A stretch of DNA of 64,000 nt from Gammaproteobacteria bacterium (lineage in GTDB: Bacteria; Pseudomonadota; Gammaproteobacteria; Chromatiales; Chromatiaceae), in the NCBI GenBank assembly GCA_030148485.1, contig JASBTJ010000085.1:22393-86392 (forward strand), written 5' to 3'. This document shows, one piece after another, positions 55,141 through 64,000 of this stretch. The notes under the pieces are model-generated. The model was not told where the DNA came from and searched no databases. It was given only the letters and a program-made list of their open reading frames with translations. The position numbers were made by a program, and so were the translations under genes. Positions within the stretch are counted from its first letter, which is position 1; the number at the start of each line of letters is the position of its first letter.

Positions 55141-56436
55141 TTATTGCAGCCACGCATTGACCTCCTGCACATCCGCAGCCGCCACCGTGCCCGCTGCCTG
55201 TTTGAGCGCCAGCAGGTTGACGACATAGTCGTAGCGGGCCTGCGCATAGTCCCGCTGGGCACGGTACAACTCGCTCTGTGCATTGAGCACGTCGACCAGG
55301 GTACGGGTGCCGACATCGAAGCCCGCCTGGGTGGCCTCCAACGCGCTGGCGGATGACACGTTCCCGGCGTTCAAGGCCTCGACACGGCTGATGCTCGCCT
55401 CGATGCCGCGGTAGGCATCACGCACCTGACGGGCCGCGGCACGGCGGGTTTGATCCAAGGTGTCGCGCGCCGCCTGCAGGTTGAATCGCGCCTGGCGGCT
55501 CGCCGCGTCGACGCCACCGCCGGTGTACAGGGGTACCGCCAGTTCGAGGCTGATGCTGGCGGTGTTCAGATCACGGGCGAAAAAGGACTTGGACGCCGAA
55601 CGCGTTAAGGTATAGCCGCCCACCAGATCCACGGTGGGGTAATGGCCGGAACGCTGCACCTCGACTTCCTGGCGGGCCACATCCAGCTGTGCCAGGGCGG
55701 CCATCACGCCGGGATTCTTGTCCAGCGCCAGATCGGTCCAGTATCTGAGATCGGCCGGGGCCGGCATCGCCAGCGGCAGTTCGTCCTCCAGGCGGCTCAG
55801 TTCACCCGGCTGGCTACCGATGATTTCCCGTAGGACTTCGCGCGCGTTGTCCAACTGATTGCGGGCGCTGATGACGTTGGCGCGGGATGCATCATAGCGG
55901 GCCTGAGCCTCATGCACGCCGGTGATGGCGATCAGTCCGACCTCGAAGCGCCGCTTGGCCTGGTCCAACTGACGGGCAATAGCCTCCTGCTCGGATTTGG
56001 CGAATCCCAGATTATCCTGTGCCGCCAACACCCCAAAGTACGCCTCGGCCACCCGCAGCAACAGCACCTGTTCAGCCTGTTCGAGGTTCGCCTCGGCCTG
56101 GACGATCTGGGCGTCCGCCTGATCGAGACGCACCAGGCGGTCACGCCGATATAACGGCTGCACGATGTTGAGCGATGCATTCCAGCTGTCGTAGCTCTCG
56201 CTGCCCCGACCGATGACTTTCTGATTGGAATACGCGGCACTGCCGTTAGCACTGACGCTCGGCAACAGGCCTGCGCGGGCAATGGGTTTGGCCTCTGACG
56301 CTGCCTGCCGCGTGGCTCGGGCGGCACGTATCTGGGGATCGTTCTCCTGTGCGCGCTGGTAGAGCTGCAGCAGGTCGTCGGCCACGGCCCAGTGCCCGCT
56401 GGTCAACAACAGCACGGCCATCAAGATACGTTTCAT
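55141..56436 (-). CDS. tolC: TolC-family outer-membrane channel
   Basis: This is a 431-residue outer-membrane efflux protein used by type I secretion and tripartite pumps. The signal peptide is MKRILMAVLLLTSGHWAVA with cleavage before DDLLQLYQRAQENDPQIRAARA, the standard TolC opening. Two OEP repeats follow, with long alpha-helical stretches (VRLDQADAQIVQAEANLEQ; LEATQAGFDVGTRTLVDVLNAQ). It ends in TAA. The gene is convergent with the GT2 gene and sits after an M23 peptidase gene. It could serve the RND pump at 34-38 kb, which has no own channel. Confidence 0.94.
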   Translation of the reverse strand: MKRILMAVLLLTSGHWAVADDLLQLYQRAQENDPQIRAARATRQAASEAKPIARAGLLPSVSANGSAAYSNQKVIGRGSESYDSWNASLNIVQPLYRRDRLVRLDQADAQIVQAEANLEQAEQVLLLRVAEAYFGVLAAQDNLGFAKSEQEAIARQLDQAKRRFEVGLIAITGVHEAQARYDASRANVISARNQLDNAREVLREIIGSQPGELSRLEDELPLAMPAPADLRYWTDLALDKNPGVMAALAQLDVARQEVEVQRSGHYPTVDLVGGYTLTRSASKSFFARDLNTASISLELAVPLYTGGGVDAASRQARFNLQAARDTLDQTRRAAARQVRDAYRGIEASISRVEALNAGNVSSASALEATQAGFDVGTRTLVDVLNAQSELYRAQRDYAQARYDYVVNLLALKQAAGTVAAADVQEVNAWLQ

Positions 56437-56496
56437 GTCGCTCGATTCCTCTGACGGGAAAACCCGTCTGTTTCAGTCCCAAAAAATCAAATCGGA

Positions 56497-57333
56497 TCAG
56501 TTCGCCCGGGCATCGGCCTGTGCGGGCATCGGGCCCACCAGCAACTGCGGGTCGATACGTTTGTCGCGTAGGTTCATACGCCAGTCCAGGTGGGCTCCGG
56601 TAACCCGACCGCTGGCGCCCACCTCGGCGATGAGATCACCCTGCTTCACCCGATCGCCTTCCTCGACCAGGATACGATTCAGGTGCAGAAAACTCGATGA
56701 CAGGCGGTGCCCATGGTCGATCACCAGAGTCGCGCCGGAGTAGAACATGTCCGAATGGGCCAGGGTGACGATGCCGTCGGCCGGCGCCACAACCGGGCTG
56801 CCCACCGGGGCGGCCACATCGACGCCATAATGGGGACGTCGGGGCTTGCCATTGAGCACCCGTTGGCTACCGTACACACCGCTGATCGGGCCGATGGCCG
56901 GCCAGATGAAGCCGGCGTCGAAGTCGGTGCGCGGATCGTCACGCTTGCGCGCCCGTTTCACGGCGGTCACATCGGCGCGGATACGCGCCACGTCCTCCGG
57001 CTTGGGCGTGACCTTGCGCGGCGGCAGGCCGTCGATCCGCTGGATCCGATAATCCCGCGGCGCAACGGTGATTTCGCGCCGGATCAGCTCCCCCGCCGGA
57101 GTCAGCACGTCAACTACCGACGTCGGCCCCTCGTCCCGGTTGAAGCCGATCAGAAACTCGCCTCGGTCCGACACCCGGACCGATTGCCCATCCTGGGTCA
57201 CCTGACTGCCCGGCGGGGCGTGGCCGATCAGCATGCCGCCCTGGACATGCTGCCCCTCCAGTCGGACCTCGGCGGCCCGCGCAATGCCGAACAGGCTGCA
57301 GCAGGCCAGTGACACAACAGCGATCCGGGACAT
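56497..57333 (-). CDS. M23-family periplasmic peptidase with altered H-x-H motif
   Basis: This is a 278-residue secreted protein with a signal peptide (residues 1-20, ending ARA), an N-terminal beta-rich domain (about 22-100), and a C-terminal LytM/M23 domain (about 155-265). Zinc motif 1 is intact in PHYGVDVAAP (H-x3-D), and FLHL follows. The expected H-x-H is GAHLDWRM, with Asp for the second His. The product is probably a peptidoglycan endopeptidase or an amidase activator. 60 bases upstream of tolC on the same strand, divergent from the ABC exporter gene. Confidence 0.88.
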   Translation of the reverse strand: MSRIAVVSLACCSLFGIARAAEVRLEGQHVQGGMLIGHAPPGSQVTQDGQSVRVSDRGEFLIGFNRDEGPTSVVDVLTPAGELIRREITVAPRDYRIQRIDGLPPRKVTPKPEDVARIRADVTAVKRARKRDDPRTDFDAGFIWPAIGPISGVYGSQRVLNGKPRRPHYGVDVAAPVGSPVVAPADGIVTLAHSDMFYSGATLVIDHGHRLSSSFLHLNRILVEEGDRVKQGDLIAEVGASGRVTGAHLDWRMNLRDKRIDPQLLVGPMPAQADARAN

Positions 57334-57383
57334 CGGAAACTCCTACCAAATCGGACGATCCAGGTTAAGCCACGCCCCGCCCC

Positions 57384-57412
57384 CTGACAACCGGCCGGAC
57401 CGTCTTGATACA
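57384..57412 (+). promoter_or_regulatory. Possible promoter giving a leaderless ABC exporter mRNA
   Basis: CTGACA (57384-57389), a 17-base spacer and GATACA (57407-57412) precede the ATG at 57421. Transcription would start at or just before the ATG, and no Shine-Dalgarno sequence is visible there. The -10 match is weak (3/6). Confidence 0.3.
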
Positions 57413-57420
57413 CTGACGCC

Positions 57421-59253
57421 ATGCCGCCCACCGCCTCCACGCCGCCAGCCGATCCGGCCAGCGTACGCGACCAGCCTTACCGCTGGCGCGAACTGGTGCG
57501 CATGGTACTCAGCCATCGACGGGAACTGATCGCAGCCAACATCGTCGCGGTACTCGGCGCGCTGGCAGCGGTCCCGGTGCCGCTGCTGATTCCGCTGCTG
57601 GTGGACTAGGTGCTGCTGCACCAGCCCGGACAAGCCGTCAGTTGGATGAATCGGCTGTTTCCCGCGGAATGGCATGGACCGGCGCTTTACATCGGCGCCA
57701 TCCTGGCACTGACCCTGCTGCTACGTTTCCTCGCCCTGGTGTTCGGCGTTTGGCAGGTGCGCCAGTTCACCCGCGTTTCCAAGGACGTGATCTTCCGCAT
57801 GCGGCGCGATCTGTTGCTCAGGTTGCAGCGCTTTTCCATGGCCGAATACGAGACCCTGGGCGCCGGGACGGTGGCATCCCACCTGGTCACCGACCTGGAT
57901 GCGTTGGATCAATTCGTGTCCCAGAGCACCGCCAAGTTCATCGTCGCGGTGCTGAGCGTGGTCGGTACCGCGGTGGTGCTGTTGTGGATGAACTGGCAAC
58001 TGGCGCTGTTCATCCTGTTGATGAACCCGCTGGTGATCTATGTGACCACGGTGTTCGGTCGCCGGGTGAAGGAGCTGAAGCGGCGCGAAAACAGTGCCTT
58101 CGAGTTGTTTCAGGAGTCGCTGGCCGAAACCCTCGACGCCATTGCCGAGATCCGCGCCGCCAATCGGGAACGGCATTACATCGCCCGCACCATCGACGCC
58201 GCTGCCAACATCCGTAGCCACTCGGCCAATTTCGCCTGGAAGAGTGACGCCGCCAATCGGCTGTCCTTTATGGTGTTTCTGTTCGGCTTCGACGTGTTTC
58301 GCGCCATCTCCATGGGCATGGTGCTGTTCTCGGACCTGACCATCGGGCAGATGCTCGCGGTGTTCGCCTACCTGTGGTTCATGATGGCGCCGGTGCAGGA
58401 AATCCTCTCCATCCAATACGCCTACCATTCAGCCCGGGCGGCGCTGGAACGACTGAACGGCTTGATGAACGTCGCCCTGGAGCCCCGTTATCCGCACCTC
58501 AGAGATCCGTTCCAGGGCAAGCGCACTGTCGGTATCAGCGTGCGCGACCTGAGTTTCGCGTACGGCGACGGGACCCAGGTGCTGCACCAACTGAATCTGG
58601 ACATCGCTCCCGGCGAGAAAGTGGCGCTGGTCGGTGCCAGCGGCGGCGGCAAGACCACCTTGGTCCAGGTGATCCTTGGGCTGTACCCGGCACAGAGCGG
58701 CCAGGTGTTGTTCGATGACATACCCGTGCAACAGATCGGCCTGGACGTGGTGCGCGACAACGTTGCCACCGTGCTGCAACATCCCGCCTTGTTCAACGAC
58801 ACGGTGCGCAACAACCTGACCCTGGGTGCCGAGCACGACGACACCGCCATCTGGCAGGCACTACGCATCGCCCAACTCGCCGACACGGTGCACGCGCTGC
58901 CTCACGGACTGGACACCCTGATCGGTCGCAGCGGCGTGCGTCTGTCGGGTGGACAGCGCCAGCGGCTGGCGGTGGCGCGGATGGTACTGAGCGACCCCAA
59001 GGTGGTGATCCTGGACGAGGCCACCTCGGCGCTGGATGCCGCCACCGAGCGTCAGCTCCATGCCGCTTTGCGCCATTTCCTGGCCGGGCGGACCACCCTG
59101 ATCGTCGCCCATCGACTGAGCGCGGTGCGCCAGGCCGACCGCGCCCTGGTATTCGACGACGGCCGCATTGTCGAACAGGGAAGCCACGAGGCCCTGATGG
59201 CCGATGGCGGACTCTACGCCACCTTGTATCGCCGCCAAGACCCGCGCCAGTGA
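57421..59253 (+). pseudogene. MsbA-like ABC exporter (fused TM and ATPase), interrupted by in-frame TAG
   Basis: This is a half-transporter of lipid-exporter type, 610 codons from the ATG at 57421 to the TGA at 59253. Codon 63 (57607-57609) is TAG in P-L-L-V-D-(stop)-V-L-L, where relatives read V-D-E-V/x-L; GAG to TAG is one change. The rest is intact: six helices, DLDALDQFVSQSTAKF, Walker A VGASGGGKTTLVQVILGL, signature VRLSGGQRQRLAVARM, Walker B VVILDEATSALDAATE and the H loop IVAHRLSAV. The stop falls at the end of TM1, so truncation would abolish function unless read through or restarted at the GTG that follows (57610). Confidence 0.87.
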
Positions 59254-60248
59254 CCGACCCGCGCGCGCCGACGCCCTACCGCGCCGCGTGGTGGCTGCCC
59301 GGTGCCCACTGGCAGACGCTGTGGCCGTTCCTGTTTCGCCCGGCAGCGCCGCCGGTACGCGCTAGCCAGCGGCTGGAGCTGCCGGACGGGGACTTTGTCG
59401 ACCTGGCCTGGTTCGGCGCGGAACAAGCACCTGTGGTACTGGTACTTCACGGCCTGGAAGGTGGCCTGCGCTCCCATTATGTCCGGCGCACCGTGCACGC
59501 CTTGAACCGGGCCGGCTACCAGAGCTGTGTGTTCCAGTTTCGCGGCTGCAGCGGCGAACCGAACCGGCTCGCGCGCAGCTATCACAGCGGCGACACCGGG
59601 GACCTGGCACGGGTACTGGAGCAGCTTCGTGGCCAGGGACAACCGGCCCAGGCGGCCATCGGGTACTCGCTGGGGGGCAACGTCTTGCTCAAATGGCTCG
59701 GTGAGCAGGGCGCGCGGGCATCGCTGCGTTGCGCCATGGCGGTATCGGTGCCCTTCGACCTGGGTGACGCCGCCGACCGCATGGCGACCGGCCTGTCGCG
59801 TATCTACCAGCGCTATCTCATCGACAGCTTGGCACGGAAGTGTCGCGGGAAGTTTCGCCGCCACGGCACGCCCAGCACGATTCCCCTGTCCCAGCTGCGC
59901 ACCTTTCGCCGCTTCGACGACCAGGTCACCGCGCCGCTGCACGGCTTTGCCGACGTCAACGACTACTACGCCCGTTCGAGCAGCCGGCAGTTTCTGCACG
60001 CCATACGGATTCCGACCCTGCTACTACACGCGGCGGACGATCCGTTCATGTACCCGACCACCGTACCCACAGCCGCCGAACTGGCCGACTCGGTGGAACT
60101 GGAACTGGTGCAGCGCGGGGGCCATGTCGGCTTCGTGACCGGGGGCTGGCCAGGACGAGGACGTTGCTGGTTCAGCCAACGGCTGACCACCTGGTTGGGC
60201 GCCAACGACGTGCACCCCTATCGTAACCACCCGACAGCCAGCCGCTAG
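59250..60248 (+). CDS. YheT-family alpha/beta hydrolase
   Basis: This is a 332-residue hydrolase of the YheT/ABHD1-3 group. Recognisable are the N-terminal PGAHWQTLWPFLFRP, the oxyanion region VLVLHGLEGGLRSHYVR, FQFRGCSGEPNRLARSYHSGDTGDL, the nucleophile elbow AIGYSLGGNVLLKWLGE (Ser), the acid near LLHAADDPFM and the final His in GGHVGFV. Substrate likely an ester; unknown. GTG start overlapping the ABC exporter stop (GTGA), so its translation may suffer if the upstream TAG is real. Ends in TAG. Confidence 0.92.
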   Translation: MTDPRAPTPYRAAWWLPGAHWQTLWPFLFRPAAPPVRASQRLELPDGDFVDLAWFGAEQAPVVLVLHGLEGGLRSHYVRRTVHALNRAGYQSCVFQFRGCSGEPNRLARSYHSGDTGDLARVLEQLRGQGQPAQAAIGYSLGGNVLLKWLGEQGARASLRCAMAVSVPFDLGDAADRMATGLSRIYQRYLIDSLARKCRGKFRRHGTPSTIPLSQLRTFRRFDDQVTAPLHGFADVNDYYARSSSRQFLHAIRIPTLLLHAADDPFMYPTTVPTAAELADSVELELVQRGGHVGFVTGGWPGRGRCWFSQRLTTWLGANDVHPYRNHPTASR

Positions 60249-60281
60249 ACACAGCTGCTGTCGGACGGCGGGTGGACGTCG

Positions 60282-61277
60282 TTATTTGAAGATCGCATCC
60301 ACGGAAAAGCCTTCCTGCTCCAGAATACCGCGCAGTCGTTTCAGCGCGTCCATCTGGATCTGCCGCACCCGCTCCCGGGTCACGCCCAGTTCGTTGGCCA
60401 CTTCCTCCAGGGTGGAGTTCTCGTAGCCGTGTAGGCCGAAACGGCGTTCCACCACCGCCCGTTGCTTGTCGTTGAGCTTGTTCAGCCAGTCGTCCAGATG
60501 GCTGTTGACGGCATTCACCTGCAGGTTGTCGGCCGGGTCTGTGGCATTGTCATCGGCAATGGTGTCCAACAAGGGCTTGTCGGCATCCTTGCCATAGGGC
60601 GTATCCACGGAGGTCACCCGCTCGTTCAGACCGAGCATGCGCTTCACGTCGCCCAAAGGCTTGTCGAGCAGGTCCGCGATCTCGTCCGCGGTGGGCTCGT
60701 GGTCCAGCGACTGCGCCAGCTTGCGGGCGGCACGCAGATAGACGTTGATCTCCTTGACCACATGAATCGGCAACCGGATGGTCCGGGTCTGATTCATGAT
60801 CGCGCGCTCGATGGTCTGGCGGATCCACCAGGTGGCATAGGTGGAAAAGCGGAAGCCCCGTTCGGGATCGAACTTCTCCACCGCGCGGATCAATCCCAGA
60901 TTGCCCTCTTCGATCAGGTCCAACAGCGCCAAACCGCGATTCATATAGCGCCGGGCGATCTTCACCACCAGGCGCAGATTGCTTTCGATCATCCGCTGGC
61001 GGGAAGCCATGTCCCCTTTCTGCGCCTTGCGCGCGAAGTAGACCTCTTCCTCCGCCGTGAGCAGTTTGGATGCGCCGATCTCACTCAGATAGATGCGCGT
61101 GGCGTCCATCTGGCTATCGGACACCTCGCCGGCCGCATAGGTCTTGGTGCTTTCCCGCTCGGCGTCGTCGTCCGAGGTCTCCGCCGCGTCCTCGTCGGGC
61201 ATCACGACATCCTCGTCGTCACGGTCCTGCTTGGGCGACTTGGTCGTGGTATTTGCGTCGGCGCGCTTCGACGGCAT
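60282..61277 (-). CDS. rpoS: RNA polymerase sigma factor RpoS
   Basis: This is the stationary-phase and general stress sigma-70-family factor. From the ATG at 61277 (GGAGG upstream) it has 331 residues: an acidic N-terminus, region 1.2 ([21 protein letters not shown]), region 2 ([57 protein letters not shown]), region 3, and region 4 ([39 protein letters not shown]). The nlpD-rpoS order is the gammaproteobacterial norm, and rpoS is commonly also transcribed from within nlpD. Confidence 0.96.
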   Translation of the reverse strand: MPSKRADANTTTKSPKQDRDDEDVVMPDEDAAETSDDDAERESTKTYAAGEVSDSQMDATRIYLSEIGASKLLTAEEEVYFARKAQKGDMASRQRMIESNLRLVVKIARRYMNRGLALLDLIEEGNLGLIRAVEKFDPERGFRFSTYATWWIRQTIERAIMNQTRTIRLPIHVVKEINVYLRAARKLAQSLDHEPTADEIADLLDKPLGDVKRMLGLNERVTSVDTPYGKDADKPLLDTIADDNATDPADNLQVNAVNSHLDDWLNKLNDKQRAVVERRFGLHGYENSTLEEVANELGVTRERVRQIQMDALKRLRGILEQEGFSVDAIFK

Positions 61278-61356
61278 GATTCCCTCCTTTGTGATGTACG
61301 ACAATACGCCCGCTCACGGGCTTGAACTCTGCCGATGCGGTCATCATGACCATCCC

Positions 61357-62169
61357 TCAACGCCGAGGCAACAACGCCACGGGGTCAACGGGCCGTCCGT
61401 CTCGACGGATCTCGAAATGCAACATGGCACGCCCGTCATTCGACCGCCCCATGTCCGCAATTCGCGCCCCCCTCGCCACTTGTGCGCCTTCTTTCACCAA
61501 CAACTTGGCGTTGTGTCCGTACGCGCTTAAATAGTTATCGTTGTGCTTGATGATAATCAGCTGTCCATAGCCGATCAATCCGCTGCCGCTGTAAACCACA
61601 CGCCCCGCTTCGGCCGCCTTGACGGCCTGCCCGGGCTGGCCGCCGATCTTGATTCCCTGGCGGGTCGCGTCGCGGCTCGAATAGGATGAAACCAGCGGCC
61701 CGTCCACCGGCCACGCCCAGCGCAAGGCACTGGCCGGCACGGCCCCCCGCGTGGCTGATTTCGTGGTGGTGGAGGCAGTGGTTCGCGGCGTATGCCGACT
61801 GGGCGCCGCGTGCCCGGTGGCGCTCGGCCGGGGCGCAGGCTTCGCCGCCGTCTGGGCGTGTCGCACCGGCGCCACCAGACGGATCACCTGCCCCGGATAG
61901 ATGGTGTAGGGCGCACGGATGCGATTCCACTGCGCAAGGCTGCGAAAATCCTTACCGGCCCGCCAGGCAATGCTGTAAAGCGTGTCACCTCGCCTCACCC
62001 GATAGGTCCGGCCGCCGATGCTGGGGTAGCTACCGGACTTGTGTGCGCGGTGATCGCCGGCGCTGCGGGTTTCCAGCGGCGCCTTCCAGGCAGAGCCACA
62101 CCCGACCAGCGACACCAGCACCAGCACAGCGGCCAGACGGGTCATCAGCAGGGTCGGGACATGAGACAC
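61357..62169 (-). CDS. nlpD: NlpD-like LysM/M23 lipoprotein
   Basis: NlpD is an outer-membrane lipoprotein that activates the amidase AmiC at division. A lipobox LVSLVGC sits near residue 24 after a hydrophobic signal. LysM spans about 52-100 (YRVRRGDTLYSIAWRAGKDF), and a C-terminal LytM domain about 165-265. The zinc residues are lost (RQGIKIGGQPG in place of H-x3-D), as in NlpD/EnvC activators that do not cleave. 270 residues. The start is GTG at 62169; an ATG at 62145 would shorten the signal. Upstream of rpoS. Confidence 0.92.
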   Translation of the reverse strand: MSHVPTLLMTRLAAVLVLVSLVGCGSAWKAPLETRSAGDHRAHKSGSYPSIGGRTYRVRRGDTLYSIAWRAGKDFRSLAQWNRIRAPYTIYPGQVIRLVAPVRHAQTAAKPAPRPSATGHAAPSRHTPRTTASTTTKSATRGAVPASALRWAWPVDGPLVSSYSSRDATRQGIKIGGQPGQAVKAAEAGRVVYSGSGLIGYGQLIIIKHNDNYLSAYGHNAKLLVKEGAQVARGARIADMGRSNDGRAMLHFEIRRDGRPVDPVALLPRR

Positions 62170-62184
62170 CTTAACGCCGCCCCC

Positions 62185-62763
62185 TCATAACCAGGTCAAT
62201 AGCACGACCACGCAAACGATCAGCACCGTCAGCCAACCGAGCACGTCGATGTGGGTCCGCAGCTTCGCCTCCATGGCCGGGCCTCCCCGCGCCATGATCA
62301 GGGCCACCAGGAAAAACCGCGCGCCGCGCCCCACCAGGGATGCCAATAAAAACGCCGGCAGGTTCATCCCAACCACCCCAGCGGTGATGGTGAACAGCTT
62401 ATAAGGGACGGGCGAAAATCCCGCCAGGAACACCGCCCAGAATCCCCACGCATCGAACCATTCGCGCACCTGCAGATACTTGGCATGATAGCCATGATCG
62501 ATCAGCACCGGCTCCACCCAGTGAAATGCCAGCATGCCGATCAGGTAACCCGCTAACCCGCCCAATACAGAGGCTATGGTGGTGAGCAGCGCGTAGTAGC
62601 GGGCCCGGTCGGGCCGCGCCATGCTCATGGGCGCGAGCATGACGTCCGGCGGAATCGGGAAAAACGACGACTCGGCGAAACTCAGGCCGGCCAGATACCA
62701 ACGAGCGTGGGCGTGCCGGGCCCAACCCATGGCGCGATCGTAAAGCGGTCCGAACAAACGCAT
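62185..62763 (-). CDS. YqaA/DedA-like SNARE-associated membrane protein
   Basis: This is a 192-residue inner-membrane protein of the VTT/SNARE-associated (YqaA) group: ESSFFPIPPDVMLAPMSMARP, GGLAGYLIGML and FSPVPYKLFTITAGVVGMNL are the re-entrant loop motifs of the family, with four to five helices. The role is unclear; relatives affect lipid or membrane homeostasis. It overlaps the pcm stop (TGATG-type junction) and is followed by nlpD after 15 bases, as in Pseudomonas. Confidence 0.9.
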   Translation of the reverse strand: MRLFGPLYDRAMGWARHAHARWYLAGLSFAESSFFPIPPDVMLAPMSMARPDRARYYALLTTIASVLGGLAGYLIGMLAFHWVEPVLIDHGYHAKYLQVREWFDAWGFWAVFLAGFSPVPYKLFTITAGVVGMNLPAFLLASLVGRGARFFLVALIMARGGPAMEAKLRTHIDVLGWLTVLIVCVVVLLTWL

Positions 62764-63395
62764 CAGGTCACTCCGCTGAGCATGGGGACGAAGGCGACCT
62801 GCTCCAGCACCTCGCTGTCGTAACCGTCTTCGGTCTTGGTCACCCGTACCAAGGCCTGCAGGCTGTTGTCCCCGATGGGCAGGACCATACGGCCGCCAAC
62901 CCGCAACTGGTTGACCAGGGCACGGGGGATACCTTCAGGCGCGGCAGTCACGATGATCCCGTCGAACGGCGCGTACTCGGGCCAGCCCATGCCGCCGTCC
63001 ACGTGCCGGGTACGGATGTTGCGCAACCCAATGGTACGAAAGCGGCTACGGGCGAGTTCATGCAACGCCTGGATGCGCTCGACCGTATAGACGCGGCGCA
63101 CCAGCGGCGCCAATACCGCGGTCTGATAGCCCGAGCCGGTGCCCACCTCGAGGACGTTTTCCAGCGGCCCGGCTTCCAGCAGGGCCTCGGTCATACGCGC
63201 GACGATATAGGGCTGTGAAATGGTCTGGTTGTGACCGATGGGCAACGCCGTGTCCTCGTAGGCCCGACTTGCCAGTGCTTCGTCCACAAAGAGGTGCCGC
63301 GGCGTGTTACGAATCCGATCGAGTACCCGGGGATCGCGGATACCTTCCGCCTTGAGCCGCTCGATGAGCCGCTCGCGGGTACGCTGGGAGGTCAT
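62763..63395 (-). CDS. pcm: Protein-L-isoaspartate O-methyltransferase
   Basis: Pcm methylates L-isoaspartyl residues, starting repair of aged proteins. It shows [36 protein letters not shown] (substrate region), SAM motif [29 protein letters not shown] and [14 protein letters not shown]. The ATG at 63395 gives 210 residues in line with E. coli; the frame is open to a GTG at 63422 that overlaps the surE stop. Belongs to the surE-pcm-yqaA-nlpD-rpoS string. Confidence 0.95.
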   Translation of the reverse strand: MTSQRTRERLIERLKAEGIRDPRVLDRIRNTPRHLFVDEALASRAYEDTALPIGHNQTISQPYIVARMTEALLEAGPLENVLEVGTGSGYQTAVLAPLVRRVYTVERIQALHELARSRFRTIGLRNIRTRHVDGGMGWPEYAPFDGIIVTAAPEGIPRALVNQLRVGGRMVLPIGDNSLQALVRVTKTEDGYDSEVLEQVAFVPMLSGVT

Positions 63396-63418
63396 GCCGA
63401 TACCGCGGTGCACGCTGA

Positions 63419-64000
63419 TCACGTCAGGCCTTCCCCGCCTAGCCAGTCGGCCAGTTCCGGCAGCGCGGCATGCCGGGTCAGGTCAACCTGCAGCGGGGTG
63501 ATGGACACGAAGCCTTCGCGCACGGCGTGAAAATCGGTACCCGGCCCGGCATCGGCCTCGGGACCGGCCGGGCCCACCCAGTAGATGTCCCGCCCACGCG
63601 GATCCTGGGCGCGCACCGCGGGCTCCGCCTTATGACGATGCCCGAGTCGGGTGGCCCGCCAGCCACGCAGTCGCTCATAGGGAACATCAGGGACATTGAC
63701 ATTCAGGATGCTGTCCGCCGGCAACGGCGAACCCTGCAGGCGCAGCACCAGTTCCCTGGCGACCCGTGCCGCGGTATCGAAATGACTCGGCGTGTGGGAC
63801 GTCAACGATACGGCAATCGCCGGCAAGCCCAAAAAACGCCCTTCGGTGGCCGCCGCCACCGTACCGGAATACAACACGTCGTCCCCCATGTTGGCACCGG
63901 CGTTGATCCCCGACACCACCATGTCCGGCTCCTTGTCCAACAGCCCGGTAATGGCAAGATGGACGCAATCGGTCGGTGTGCCTTCCACACTGATGAAGCC
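63419..64000 (-). CDS. surE: 5'/3'-nucleotidase SurE, C-terminal part (N-terminus outside window)
   Basis: SurE is a metal-dependent nucleoside monophosphatase. The frame is open through the window end, so about the last 193 residues are present and the N-terminal D-D motif is not. Visible are [54 protein letters not shown] and [13 protein letters not shown], all diagnostic. The TGA at 63419 overlaps the potential upstream pcm start. Confidence 0.95.
   Translation of the reverse strand, partial: GFISVEGTPTDCVHLAITGLLDKEPDMVVSGINAGANMGDDVLYSGTVAAATEGRFLGLPAIAVSLTSHTPSHFDTAARVARELVLRLQGSPLPADSILNVNVPDVPYERLRGWRATRLGHRHKAEPAVRAQDPRGRDIYWVGPAGPEADAGPGTDFHAVREGFVSITPLQVDLTRHAALPELADWLGGEGLT

Noticed and set aside
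57610..59253. Separate ABC transporter gene starting at GTG after the TAG
   Set aside because: The preceding 62 codons supply TM1 and are in frame; no initiation signal is visible. Treated as one interrupted gene.
1..64000. Reassignment of TAG as a sense codon throughout the genome
   Set aside because: At least fourteen intact genes here end in TAG at the family-typical C-terminus (for example the rhlE-like gene, truA, cvpA, leuD).
1..64000. tRNA, rRNA, CRISPR, IS or prophage elements
   Set aside because: No cloverleaf with TTCGANTC-type arm, spaced repeats, transposase or integrase was found in any gap or frame.

Overview
The window is a dense, GC-rich bacterial chromosome segment, about 90% coding, and almost certainly gammaproteobacterial. 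The best evidence is gene order. The block leuC-leuD-leuB-asd-fimV-truA-trpF-(trpBA)-accD-folC-dedD-cvpA-purF-metZ and the block surE-pcm-yqaA-nlpD-rpoS both match the Pseudomonas-type arrangement. Genus cannot be fixed from sequence alone; a Pseudomonadales or Chromatiales-like organism fits. I see no tRNA, rRNA, IS element, prophage or CRISPR array, and no gene-free stretch longer than 300 bases.

Layout. 1-6.8 kb: an RRM RNA-binding protein (5' end only, apparently frameshifted), a RhlE-like helicase, mltF, a CNNM/CorC-type membrane protein, mgtE and a LysR regulator. 6.9-9.5 kb: an ECF-type sigma factor whose ribosome-binding site lies in a hairpin, rimK interrupted by an in-frame TAG, and an AstE/aspartoacylase-family zinc hydrolase. 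9.6-13.5 kb: a Kef-type antiporter, a secreted hypothetical, an HI0933-type flavoprotein and a methyltransferase. 13.5-31.0 kb (minus strand): sulfur, purine, folate, fatty-acid, tryptophan, lysine/threonine and leucine biosynthesis genes plus fimV and truA. A SAM-II-type riboswitch precedes metZ and a leader of five tandem hairpins precedes leuC. 31.3-41 kb: a LysR regulator, a DUF2288 protein, a Na/Pi cotransporter-like protein, an RND pump with its adaptor, an MFS transporter and aroC.

41.0-55.1 kb is the accessory part, a surface-glycan locus. It holds a methyltransferase, two GT4 and two GT2 glycosyltransferases, a large two-domain HAD-like protein, a sulfotransferase, an ABC polysaccharide exporter (Wzt with a C-terminal cargo-binding domain, plus Wzm), and a winged-helix regulator with a degenerate nucleotidyltransferase domain. 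Divergently transcribed are a TMTC-like GT-C/TPR membrane protein and a polyprenyl-phosphate-sugar synthase-like GT2. The inferred product is a methylated and/or sulfated polysaccharide exported by the ABC route. The GT-C/GT2 pair could be a separate lipid-linked-sugar glycosylation module.

55.1-64 kb: tolC, an M23 peptidase, an MsbA-like ABC exporter interrupted by an in-frame TAG, a YheT-type hydrolase, rpoS, nlpD, yqaA, pcm and the 3' part of surE.

Three conserved genes carry a single lesion each: a +1 base in the RRM gene, and TAG in rimK and in the ABC exporter. TAG is also the ordinary stop of at least fourteen genes here, so global recoding is excluded. Sequencing error, real mutation and partial amber suppression remain possible.
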